DNA of 64,000 nt from Dactylis glomerata (lineage: Eukaryota > Streptophyta > Magnoliopsida > Poales > Poaceae), in the NCBI GenBank assembly GCA_007115705.1, contig QXEO01000464.1, positions 2,164,212-2,228,211 of the forward strand, written 5' to 3'. Positions 47,295 to 57,490 of the stretch are shown piece after piece. The notes beneath the pieces were generated by a model. That model was not told the DNA's origin and did not search any database. It saw only the letters and a program-made list of their open reading frames with translations. The position numbers were made by a program, and so were the translations under genes. The stretch's first letter is position 1. Each line of letters begins with the position of its first letter.

Positions 47295-50200
47295 ATGTCG
47301 AGTGAGCCGTTGCGCGGAGATAGATCGCCATCTCCGGGAGACGAGCTGAGCAGCACAGAGGATGGAAGGGCCCGCAACTCAGGAATCATGTCTCACCCTG
47401 AGCAGCCGGAGGAGGTGAGCTTGTCTTCTCTTATGTATTTTACCATTCTTCATCGGTATCTGCTAGCTGGATGTAGGAAATCAAGATATATTTTAGCGAG
47501 AGATGTTTGTTAGTCGAACACTAACAAGCATTTCTTATTTCCCCAACCTTTTGTCGAGTAGGATTTGCAAAGATTACAGCGTCCCTCTACAAATTCATCA
47601 GTACGTTGGTATGCTTGACAATGGGCACTCCGTAGCTGTGGAGGGTTGTAAGGTAACCTTGCTCGCTGCAGAAAGAAGCTTCAAGTCTATATCTAGGATG
47701 GCTGAACTTGTTCGTGGAATTGTTCCAATGGGCTCCGCACAAACTGCAGAATTCAAATGGGTATCACCGCGGGGGGTTGTTACACTTGTGGACATGCAAA
47801 AGATTGAAGATCAGTTGAAAAGGTTTGCAGACTCTCCTGGCCACATTTTGCATGATAAAATTATTGGTGGAACACGAGATGGTGTTGTTGCCCGGGCATC
47901 CAAGAAATCTCCTGCTGATATTGTTCGTCATGCTGGTAATCAAAGAAAATCTGCTGCTGGTGCTCAAGCTGCTACACATCCTAGCAGTAAATCTACTGCT
48001 ATTGGTAAACCTGCTCCTGGTAAACATCATCCAGCTGTTGAACCTCCTGCTGGTGTTGAAAAACCTGCTGCTGCTGGTGCTAAAAAACCTGCTGCTGCTG
48101 AACCTCCTCCTCTTTTGAAAATGGTGGCCACATTCGACCCCTACACTGCAGAACTAGATGATGGCTCAGATGTTCTCATTGAAAAACACGATGTTGATGT
48201 CTACGTCAATAGCCAGAAGGGGATACAAGTAGCTGAACTGATTGGAAAGTTTAGTGAGAACTTGCTGATGGGATCTCACCAAAAAATAAAATATATGTGG
48301 TTTAATAGAAGGATCCGTGATTTCATTGAGATTGGCGTTAACAGTCAACCTAATTTAGATGTGGCATTGGAGAAATATGGAACGGGCAACCATATACTGT
48401 TTCTCGGTAGCGTAAGCACCCGTGCTGATCCAGAGGGGGATGGTTTAACTGAAGGTAACGGGAACATTCCTAGTTCCCTGAGGGATTGGATCAGCCCTAG
48501 TAAGGTTGGTACTCGAAATTTTAGTCCAAAGAATACTACAAAGGTTACTCTAACAGATAGTCTGAAGCGGAACCGCAAGCTCCTATGTAAGAGGACCTGT
48601 CCCAGAAAGAACGCCTCCGCGTAGTCTATGGCAGAATGGTCGATGACCACCGAGGGGGAGAATACCCGCAAGAAGTCAACCAGAAAGAAGACCACCGAGA
48701 AGAACACCTAGTCAACCACAAAAAAGACCACCGAGGAGAACACCCCCTTAACCACAAAGAAGACCACCGAGGAAACCACCCCAATAAGTCAACCACAAAG
48801 AAGACCACCGAGGAAACCACCCCCAATAAGTCAACCACAAAGAAGACCACCGAGGTTAAGACCCCCAAGATGTCTACCACAAAGAAGACCACCGAGGATA
48901 AGACCCCCAAGATGTCTACCACAAAGAAGACCACCGAGGAGAACACCCCAAAGAAGTCTACCACAAAGAAGACCACCGAGGAAACCACCCCCAAGAAGTC
49001 AACCACAAAGAAGACCACCGAGGATAAGACCCCCAAGAAGTCAACCACAAAGAAGACCACCGAGGAGAACACCCCCAAGAAGTCAACCACAAAGAAGACC
49101 ACCGAGTAGAACACCCCCAAGAAGTCAAACACAAAGAAGATCACCCCCAAGAAGTATACCAACAAGGAGTCCACCCCCACCGGAAACACTAACAAGGAGT
49201 CCACCCCCAAGAAGGACTGGACGTTAGCAGACTCAGATAACGATGATACTTGTCAATGGAAATGCCAATTGGATGAAGATTTTATGGAACAAAGGGCAGA
49301 ACCACCATCACTAGTACAGACAGATGTGGGAGAAAATTTCTCAGCACAGCAAGTAGATTGGCAGACTGTCAATGTCAAACCCATGGGAGGTGATGGCGTC
49401 GACGAACCCATGGCAGAGAAAACAATGTGTGATGTACTTGGCATCGCTAGTGAACCTAGTGATGATGATGTAGAGGAAGAAAATGAAGGTCCTCCCGTTT
49501 CGGACATAGAGGAAGATGAGGACAGTGAAATAGAGGTGGTGGAACAAGAAACAGGTGATGATGTAATCGATGAATCACTAATGGAGGAAGCTGCCATCCC
49601 GCTAGATGATGATGTCACTAGCGAGTTAGCGATAACATATGATCCAGTGGTACCTGTAATTATGGTGGGCACATACTTTGCCAACATGGTAGAATTCAGG
49701 AAAGCATTTGCGCAATATTCTATCATCGGAGAGTTCGACGTCTTCAGAACTAGAAACACAAGAAAACGGTACGAGGCGAGGTGCAGATTAGACTACTACA
49801 ATGGGGAGAGGGTGAAGGATCAATGCCCATGGAAGATCTCCGTTAGGATACTTCCTGGTGGAGAAACAGTTAGGGTACTGAGAAGCTTTTGTCACACAAA
49901 TATCTATTTCTAACTGACGGGTTCTGGTTTTTATATGTGTAGCAAGTTTAGGAATTATTATGAAGCAACTAATGTATAAAATGAATGTTCCGATGCAGGT
50001 GAACAAGATGGGACCTGCACACAGGTGTCCAACAGGCTGCAAACTAAGATCTTCTTGTGCAACTCAAGAATGGGTTGAGAAGCATGCTTTGGCCATTCTT
50101 AAGAAAACGCCAAATGAGACTGCCAAGGCGATTCAGGTAAAGCTTATGGCTGATTACAACGTCGAGCTATCGTATCACATAGTTTAGAAAGGTAAAGAAA

Positions 50201-51780
50201 GAGCTTTGAAAATACTATACGGGGACTGGGATAATAGTTTCAGGCTGTTGTACAGCTTCAAGGCTGAAATACAATCTAGGTCTCAAGGTAGTGTTGTCGA
50301 GATTGACACGAAAGAGGAGGAGGGAAACATATATTTTAACCCTTTTTATGGCCCTTGAGCCCTGTTTTCAAGGATTCAAGGAGGGTTGTAGGCCATATTT
50401 GAGTATAGACTCCACTGTCCTCACTAGCAGATGGAATGGTTGTCTAGTATCAGCGACAGCACTAGATGGGCACAACTGGATGTTCCCGGTGGCATTCGGC
50501 CTATTTCAGTCGGAAACAGAGGAGAAATGGGAGTGGTTTATGAGGCAACTGCATAGATCAATAGGTGATGTTTCACCATTGGCCATAAGCACTGATGCAT
50601 GCAAAGGATTGGCAAATGCAGTTCGGACAGTATTTCCACATGCTGAACAAAGAGAATGCCATGCTCATTTGATGCTGAACCTGTACAGGCACTACTCAGG
50701 CACTGTATATTGCTACATGTGGACTGCTGCTAGGGCCTACACTGAGAACTCTGATTTTGCCGTATACTTAGAAAGACATCATAGCCTTTTATGGATGAGG
50801 AGTGCTTTTAATCCTGCAATAAAGTGTGATTACATAAACAACAACCTTGCTGAAACCATAAATAACTGGGTCAAAGACTCAAAAGACCTTCCAGTTCATA
50901 TGTTGATGGACACCATACGAGGTATGTTGATGAGGCTGATAAAAGTAAGAAGAGATATTGGGGACAGACAAAGAGGGCACATTCTACCCGCTGTTATTCA
51001 GCAAATAAACCAGAGAAGTCGAGGTCTTGGTTACCTTAGAGTTGGAGAGTCTAACGACCACAGCTGTGAGGTGAGAGATTTGAGCCGGAATGGCCTGAGG
51101 CATGTTGTGAAGATTGACAGTAGAGAATGCAGCTGCTTAGAGTGGCAGCATACTGGGAAGCCATGCCCACACGCGTTAATCTTCTTGGTTCACAAAAGAA
51201 CTCTGCCACACCTTGATCAATATGTGAGTGAGTACTTCTCTTTGGCTAAAATTCAAGCTACCTACGCTGGTGCCTTCCCTCCTTGCACAGACCAGTCACA
51301 GTGGCCCGTGGTTCAACTACCTTTCAAGCTGTGTCAGCCAAATGTTAAAAGAGGCAAAGGAAGACCTAAGATGAGTAGGTTCAAGAATTTCATGGAGAAG
51401 CAGGGCATGCCTTTTAGTGGTAGCAAGAAAGGCAAAAACAGATGTAAGCAATGCAAATGTATTGGTCATAGAGAAGCGGGGTGTCCTTTGAATGGACCAA
51501 AGCCTAGGTATGAAGTGTTTGCGTGTATGATCTTTATTTATAATTAGGTAATATCTATGCTTACCTGGGGCTTACCTGCTTTCTAACATTTGTCAGGAAG
51601 CGCAAGACAAGGTGCAAGGCTGCTGATGCTGTGTATGTGCTTCACGAGGAAGTTGAGTGGAGTGATGATGACACGGGATCTGATTCAGATTGGCCGGATA
51701 TTCTAGAACCTTCTGATCCAACATACAAGAAGGCGAGAAAACTGTCCCCAAAGAGGAAGAAGACAGCTAGGTGGGAGTAA
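47295..51780 (+). pseudogene. Mutator-like (MULE) transposase, decayed
   Basis: Probable exons: 47295-47414, 47562-49874, 49999-51507 and 51597-51780, with GT..AG introns at 49875-49998 and 51508-51596; the first splice phases do not fit, so that junction is uncertain. Domains in order: two PB1-like modules (KDYSVPLQIH.. at 47569-47870; MVATFDPYTAELDD.. at 48121-48420), a lysine/threonine/glutamate minisatellite, an acidic stretch, the MuDR DNA-binding part (VGTYFANMVEFRKAFAQYS), the DDE core (SIDST, ISTDACKG, NNLAETINNW), a SWIM finger CSC..CPH (about 51128-51172) and a C-terminal CX2CX4HX4C knuckle (CKQCKCIGHREAGC). Damage: frameshift and TAA near 48560-48600, TAG at 49107-49109, TAG at 50185-50187 where tryptophan is expected, and a one-base frameshift at about 50343. 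The catalytic residues remain, so it is a recently dead autonomous-type copy. Confidence 0.85.
48680..49135 (+). repeat. 42-bp coding minisatellite in MULE transposase
   Basis: About ten units encoding a 14-residue PKKSTTKKTTEENT-type repeat, with variation mainly at the EEN/EDK/EET positions. The period of 42 bp keeps the frame. A G-to-T change turns one GAG into TAG at 49107-49109. The minus-strand open frame over the same stretch is a shadow. Confidence 0.85.
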
Positions 51781-52100
51781 GACTAATTCAGTCTTTTTTT
51801 TGAGTGCTCCGTCTCTATAATACAGCAAAATTGTGAAAACTATTTTTCTGGAACATGTGTGTGTGTGTGTGCAGTGTAAAACAGGGGCCCTGAAACTGCC
51901 CAAAATTTTGTCAGAACTGTATTTGTTATGGAATTTGTAATTTATAAACTATGTACTCAGTTTTAATAAGCCTTGTTTGACATTATGCATATGTTCTTAT
52001 TCGGTGATAATGTTCAGAGGGATAGTTAGAAAAGGCAGAATAAATGGCACAGGATAACATTTCACATTACACAATATTTGGGTCCTTACAGTTCTGCTTT
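51781..52100. other. 3' region between convergent genes
   Basis: AT-rich, with a GT microsatellite at about 51856-51872. Lies between the 3' ends of the MULE transposase (+) and the GRF gene (-). Nothing else seen. Confidence 0.5.
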
Positions 52101-52791
52101 TCAGGTGCTAGACATCATAATGCCAACATAAACTGCAAATGCCATGGAACATATCCATATGAAAAGCAGATTGTTTCCACCATCTGCCCTAACCTTGCTC
52201 TTCTCTATTTCAGCTGCTTGCTTCTGCAACTGAGCATGCACACCACCACTCTGCTCGAGCTTCCGAAGTTGGTCCAGAAGCTCCTTGTTTTCATCAAGCA
52301 GCGCACGGTTCTCCTCCATCTTCTCGCATACATCATCACGAAGATCACGAACAAGCTCTCTCTGGAAAACTGGCAGCGGGTCGTCCATCCACTCATACTT
52401 CTCACAGCCTCGGCCCTTGCCTTCCTGCCAAAAACATAGTAAAGGAAGAGGAAAGATGTGAGAATTCAAATAACTAAACTGCTAAACAAACTTGATTAGT
52501 TTACAATAATACCGCGCGGATGCCGCAGTTGTAGAATCTTCTCCTAGCATTTTCATCCATGCACGCAATCCATCTCGGCATCTTTACTCCACAGTCACAG
52601 ATTTTGTCCGGCGAATAGTCGTAGGGCTTACTCCGGTACGGGATAGGGGGGCATCGGTGAGCCGACCCTGATTCCGCCCGCAAAGAACCGCAGTAGCTGC
52701 GAACTATTGCCTTGCACCCAAGGGAGAGCACAGCAGAGGAACTTGGTGGGGAACTAGAACAGCAGATGTGAGCTAGCCGGAAAAGAATCAT
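52101..52791 (-). CDS. GRF-type zinc finger protein with coiled coil and C-terminal membrane segment
   Basis: Two exons on the minus strand: 52791-52513 (ATG chosen at 52791; an in-frame ATG at 52917 would add 42 residues) and 52424-52101, joined across a GT..AG intron (52512-52425) in phase 0. The protein reads KPYDYSPDKICDCGVKMPRW.., RRRFYNCG.., then across the junction GRGCEKYEWMDD. The CxCG, RRxFxxC and GCxxxEW[MV]D features define a GRF zinc finger (single-stranded nucleic-acid binding in known members). A heptad-rich part (EKMEENRALLDENKELLDQL) and a hydrophobic segment LLFIWICSMAFAVYVGIMM at the C-terminus follow. The frame is intact in both exons. Such GRF plus membrane-tail proteins are repetitive in grasses; its place beside a MULE transposase raises the chance that it is transposon cargo. 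Confidence 0.65.
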
Positions 52792-52828
52792 AGGTGCAAG
52801 GGGGAGAGGGGAAGAAGGAAGAATCGGA

Positions 52829-53650
52829 GTGACGACGCTCTTGCATCCGGCAGTTATACCAGCACGCCCCCCAGAATATGACCGTTTGAGTATGACAGGT
52901 GGGATCGTGCAATGCAACTATGCCACCAATGAAATTGCCATCATGGACACAAAGAAAATGTTTACAAGCGTGGAAGCAATGCACAGTCGCTGGGGCCATG
53001 TGCTTCCATGGAGAGCTACCCTATCAAAAAGATCTGTTTCCCTCTGGGCAGACACCACGATCACTAGCCTCCGCCTCCTGTTCTTCACACGAGCGAGCCC
53101 TCCCCGTAGTTCAGATGCCTCGCACCGGCCGCTACAACACCTCCCGCGACGACGCGGAAGCTCCACCCCAGGCCTCAGCCACGCCACCCCAGGCCTCAGC
53201 CACGGCGGCGGTACGTACTACCACAGCGGGAACTCCACGCCCAGTCGTGCACAGCGCGGCAGGTCAAGCCGCCGCCGCGTCAGATGGCCATGGTGGCTTG
53301 AACCGAGCAGCAATGCATCTACTCCAACTCCTACTTCTTCGACCTCGAGCAGGTCTGGCAGTGGCTCCAGCAGGCCTCGCAGTGTAGGCCGGTTCAAGAC
53401 CGCCCTCAAACCCGTACCGTTCATCAATCTTGAATCAGACGATGAGGACGGCGGCATCAACTCTGAGCAGCCAAAATCCGCCGACGCAAAGTTTGCGCGA
53501 TACATGAAGACGGCCATGAACAGGTCATTGGAACCCCAGGGCAGGGGGAAGGGCAAGGCAACCACGATGGAGGATGAAGCAGAGGGCAAGGACAAGGCCC
53601 CAACGGAGGTTGACTCCGACAACTCCGACGACGTCATGTACTGGGTTTAG
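52829..53650 (+). CDS. Low-complexity basic protein, unknown function
   Basis: Open frame of 273 codons; the credible coding part starts around 53100. It has GGGTYYHSGNSTPSRAQRGR, then RRVRWPWWLEPSS, a serine-rich linker, RFKTALKPVPFINLESDDED, a short helical FARYMKTAMNRSLEP and an acidic tail DSDNSDDVMYWV. An alternative ATG at 53117 opens another frame (MPRTGRYNTSRDD), so the original N-terminus may have been joined by a frameshift. Divergently oriented to the GRF gene, sharing the 52800-53100 interval as a possible promoter. No enzymatic motif. I do not recognise a function; a repeat-associated or transposon-borne gene is likely. Confidence 0.4.
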   Translation: MTTLLHPAVIPARPPEYDRLSMTGGIVQCNYATNEIAIMDTKKMFTSVEAMHSRWGHVLPWRATLSKRSVSLWADTTITSLRLLFFTRASPPRSSDASHRPLQHLPRRRGSSTPGLSHATPGLSHGGGTYYHSGNSTPSRAQRGRSSRRRVRWPWWLEPSSNASTPTPTSSTSSRSGSGSSRPRSVGRFKTALKPVPFINLESDDEDGGINSEQPKSADAKFARYMKTAMNRSLEPQGRGKGKATTMEDEAEGKDKAPTEVDSDNSDDVMYWV

Positions 53651-54103
53651 CTAGTGGTTAAGTTAGTAATCTATGAAGAAAATGCAAATGGCATTCATAT
53701 TAGCTAGCATTTTCTGTTCAATGCAATTTATCTTGCCTAAGATTTGACCCTTCCATTTTTAGTTAATATATAAAATATAATGCATTTTATCTTCCGGCGT
53801 GTCCTGGCATGCCTTCTCGTGTATGCGGATCGGTTCCTTCTCGTCGAAGGGTCTAGCCAGGACCCTGGCACTGGCACGATGGGACATGGAAGTGAGCATC
53901 AGTTAATTGGCGCCACGTATCCACCCACGTGCTGGGCGGGGGATCTATTTTTTCAGTTATGGAGGATATAGCTAGCATGAGAAGGCTAGAAGACAGAGAG
54001 CAGTGGTTGGACCACGGGCTGGGCTGTTTGACTATCTTGCCATATTATTCATTCACCTACTTCCTTCTCCTTCCTCCTGCCCGGCCATCCGCTCTGTCTA
54101 GCC
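53651..54103. other. Upstream region of the split GRF-like gene
   Basis: AT-rich start, then GC-moderate. Contains a pyrimidine-rich leader (TTCCTTCTCCTTCCTCC, about 54060-54076) just before the ATG at 54104. No further features. Confidence 0.4.
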
Positions 54104-55198
54104 ATGCCTCCAAAGAGAAACCGCCTCCTGACGACTCAGGAAGCGGAGAGAATGGAGAGAGCTCGCCGCCGGAAGGAACTTGCTCCATCCATTAGAGAAA
54201 GCCCTCACATAGAGGCTCAATCTTTGCTCTCCCTGATGGAGAAGGGAAAACTTCAAGGGATTTCTATTTTCGTGCCCTCGGGTCCTTAGTTGTACTCAGT
54301 TTTCCACAGCTCCTTAGTTTTTCCTCAGTTTTGTCCAAGCCCTTGTCTGAAACCCTCACAAGTGCTGGAACGGCCGGTTGCCCGATGGGTCAACAACTTT
54401 GACCGTTATCTGCTGACTAGTGGGGCCACATAGAGCCCGCAAAGACACGTCAGACCATCCATCTTTGTTTGACCGTAAGCATCGCCGTATCCCTGACCAA
54501 AACGCGGACGAGTGGGGCTTCGGTATATCGAATGACAAGTGGGGCCATGACGCTGATACAAGGGGCAATACACGGGTAGGACTAGATTTTTAAACGGAGC
54601 TCTACAGCGATGGCATGGAGGAGGAGGCCTGCGGGGTGCCGAGATGAGATCGACATCCACAAAGAACTGCATGAGGCGAGACCAGACGCATTAGATAGAT
54701 ATGAACTAGACGCGTTTAACCATGCAAAGAAGAGAAGAAATGGTCGAGGACATCAACGACGACCTCAACACTTTGACTGACGGTGTCGGACACGAACGCG
54801 AGCAATGTAGAGAAAACTAGTGTCTCTCTTTTCTGGCGTGTATAGATGGGTGCTAGGGGAGTGTGGTGGCGAAGGGAAAGACCTCACGGTGGTCTGTGGC
54901 ATCCAGCATAGCGGGGCGGTATGACCGTGCCCATAGCGGCGTGCATGTTCGGCATTGGCATCAGCATGTACGTTCGTCATTGGCCTCGGCGGTATCTCTG
55001 GTGTGTCAGTGATTGAATGAGGGGACGGGATTGAGAGTGCATCCCGACGGTGACCTAGCAGTGGCGGCGAGCATAACCGTTCTGACCATGCCGATATCGG
55101 CATCGGCGTCGTTTGGAGGCTGTGGTGCTCGAATCATGGTGGAAATTGCGATATTATTTTTACATGCATAATAGCTAGAAAAGGGAATAGCTAGATCT

Positions 55199-55936
55199 CT
55201 AAAGGGGATGGATGCATGGCTTCACGTCGTTGTCGCTTTCATCGTCAGTATCTTCGTCGTCCGTGTAGTAGTACTTCCTGCACATTGTTCCGTCGAACAC
55301 CTTCACTGTGAGCACAGCATCGCCTTCATATTTGAAGTGTAGGAAGCAGCCGAAATCCACACCGTGCGCGATGGTGAAATTCTCCCAGCCCTTGTCGAGG
55401 TACATCCGGCCTTGTCCATCAAATAGGACCTCCATGGTCCAGAGACGAGGACCGCAGTCAGCTGCTCGCAGATACACCTTAGCGGGCTCCTGGCCATCAA
55501 GATAGTCCGCAAACTTTTTTGGGAGTGCCTGCAAAGAGATCGAGCGCCGATTGTTTGAAATTAAAGGTTTTTTAGAACATGCACATAATTAATCACATGC
55601 ATCATATATGTGGGAATGCGTACATACCTTCTTGGCCAAAGGGTCTTCATAGATGACGATGAAGAACTCCTCTATGATCGATGGTAGTGTTGACGGTGGT
55701 GGTGGCAATGATGATGATCCACCACCCCGGCCGCCCCTTCCCCTTCCCCTTCCCCTTCCCCTTCCCCTTCCCCTTCCTCTTCCCTTCCCCTTCCCCTTCC
55801 CCTTCCCCTTCCCCTTCCCCTTCCCCTTCCCCTTCCCCTTCCCCTTCCCCTTCCCCTCGGCGTTCGAGACATGGAAGCCATGGCAATGGATCAAGTGTAT
55901 GTGAATGAAGAAGAGAGAGACAGAACCTATTGACAT
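55199..55936 (-). CDS. B3 DNA-binding domain protein
   Basis: Two exons: 55936-55628 and 55528-55199, with intron donor GTATGT and acceptor TTTGCAG, phase 0. Exon 1 encodes a long glycine/arginine/lysine repeat, a proline stretch and IIEEFFIVIYEDPLAKK. Exon 2 gives ALPKKFADYLDGQEPAKVYL, WTMEVLFDGQGRMYLDKGW, a VDFGCFLHFKYEGD turn and LTVKVFDGTMCRKYYY, i.e. a complete small B3 domain (LP..F, W.V, GW..F, D.L/FxY.G, V.VFD), then an acidic tail. B3 domains bind DNA in plant transcription factors. An alternative start at 55881 (MASMSRTPRGRG) lies in another frame and would join only if the hexanucleotide array were shifted by one base, so the original N-terminus may be frame-broken. It lies inside the Mutator-like element and may be cargo without function. 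Confidence 0.7.
55736..55857. repeat. CCCCTT hexanucleotide array
   Basis: About 20 tandem CCCCTT units (GGGGAA on the coding strand) with an irregular CCTCTTCCCTT block near 55776-55786 that includes a five-base unit. It codes for RG/KG/EG dipeptides depending on frame, so the irregular block switches frame within the B3 gene's first exon. Confidence 0.88.
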
Positions 55937-55940
55937 GAGG

Positions 55941-56075
55941 GATGGCCGTTGTGGGGGTTTATAAGGGAGAGATGACCGTTGTGGGGTTTACACCATAAAT
56001 TAAGGTAGAGATGACCGTTGTGGGGTTTACACAATAAATTAAGGAGGAGATGACCGTTGTGGGGGTTTATATCTC
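55941..56075. repeat. Short tandem repeat with GATGACCGTTGTGGGG
   Basis: Four copies of GATG[G/A]CCGTTGTGGGG at 55941, 55971, 56010 and 56049 (spacings 30, 39, 39 bp), immediately upstream of the B3 gene's start. Confidence 0.85.
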
Positions 56076-56082
56076 AACAAAA

Positions 56083-56487
56083 AAGTAATGCCTAAAAGAA
56101 ATGGAAATTCGTGATAGTTTATCATTTTACCGTGAAAAGTAATGCCTAAAAGAAATGGAAATTCGTGATAGTTTATCATTTTACCGTGAAAAGTAATGCC
56201 TACAAGAAATGGAAATTCGTGATAGTTTATCACTTTACCGTGAAAAGTAATGCCTACAAGAAATAGAAATTCGTGATAGTTTATCATTTTACCGTGAAAA
56301 GTAATGCCTAAAAGAAATGGAAATTCGTGATAGTTTATCATTTTACCGTGAAAAGTAATGCCTATAAGAAATGGAAATTCGTGATAGTTTATCATTTTAC
56401 CGTGAAAAGTAATGCCTAAAAGAAATGGAAATTCGTCATAGTTTATCATTTTACCGTGAAAAGTAATGCCTACAAGAAATTCGTGAT
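56083..56487. repeat. 54-bp minisatellite, seven full copies
   Basis: Units start AAGTAATGCCTA at 56083 and every 54 bp to 56407; an eighth, internally deleted unit starts at 56461. Units are nearly identical. Because 54 is divisible by three, the minus strand stays open and reads an 18-residue repeat GITFHGKMINYHEFPFLL. Located 150 bp upstream of the B3 gene. Confidence 0.92.
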
Positions 56488-57490
56488 TACCAAACTTGTT
56501 GAATCCGGTGGCAAACTCGTTATTTAGCATACATAGAGGGGTAGTAGTTTGCCACCGATAGATAGAGAGAGGGTGGCCATGATGAGAGAGAAAGAGGAGT
56601 TATCCTGCCTGTTGGATCATAGGATCGACGGTAGGTGGGAACGATCCGTGTGACAACAGCTCGACCAATCAGGCCAAGTTTGGGCTTCTGTGAGAAGGGA
56701 GAGGGTAAAACTGAGTAGTATCAAGGATCCAAGGGCAAGTAAATAGTAAATAGGCTAAGGAATTCAAATAAGAGATTTAGAAAAAGAAAAACACATGTTT
56801 TGTACAATGAAACCCAGGTTGGCCTACCTCAAAGTATTGGTAATTCAAATATACATGAGTGTGAAAATTATGGCCTCATTCAGACAAACTATGTTTTGGG
56901 TATAGATGTTTTGAGAAGGGGTTTGAGTGGAAAGCCATGAACCTTCATATCTACTAGTGATTTGAGAAGTGGCCATTTGTATTAAAACTTGATTTATATA
57001 TGATTGTTATGATTTCCTACGTGGCAGGTCGCGTAACAAGACTCCATGAGTAGGAGGCACTATGATTTTATTTTATTGAATTTTTTTGCGCATGAAATGA
57101 CTCAATTAGATAGCTTAATCCCATTTGTTGACTCTCTGTTGACCAACCACTTGAGGGTAAAACTGAGTATATTGCACTAGCCAGTATTAGTACTCGAGGG
57201 GAAAACTGAGTACAGATATTTTTCCAGTGTAAGACTCGAGGGTAGAACTGAGTACATGTAACGGTGCAGACGTGAAGTACCACGGACGCGTGTTGAGACC
57301 AAATGTCTAGTTTTTTTGAGAAACTGCTGAGACGAACCGTCACTTTGCCTGTACAGAGCCCCTCTCTCCCTCCCTCTGCACACAGTCTCATTCTCACTCA
57401 CGCACGCAACCACACCTCTCACGTCCCATCACCTTCTCCAAATCGAAGGAAAAAACCCCCAACCGCCCTACGCACGCTCCCCTGCCGGCG

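Noticed and set aside
48626..49210. Minus-strand open frame of 194 codons with a VVFFVVDFLGV repeat
   Set aside because: It is the complement of the 42-bp KTTEE minisatellite of the MULE transposase; the plus frame has flanking homologous domains, the minus frame does not.
52501..52917. Start of the GRF gene at the ATG at 52917
   Set aside because: The extra 42 residues overlap the divergent promoter region and look non-conserved; the ATG at 52791 fits better, but this is not certain.
55647..55908. Several open frames of poly-(Gly-Glu), (Gly-Arg) or (Pro-Phe/Leu) on both strands
   Set aside because: All are readings of the CCCCTT array. Only the minus frame that continues into the B3 domain was kept.
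56039..56530. Minus-strand open frame of 163 codons with an 18-residue repeat, as a possible repeat protein gene
   Set aside because: It is explained by a 54-bp tandem repeat whose length is divisible by three; there is no start context, homologue or unique flanking domain.
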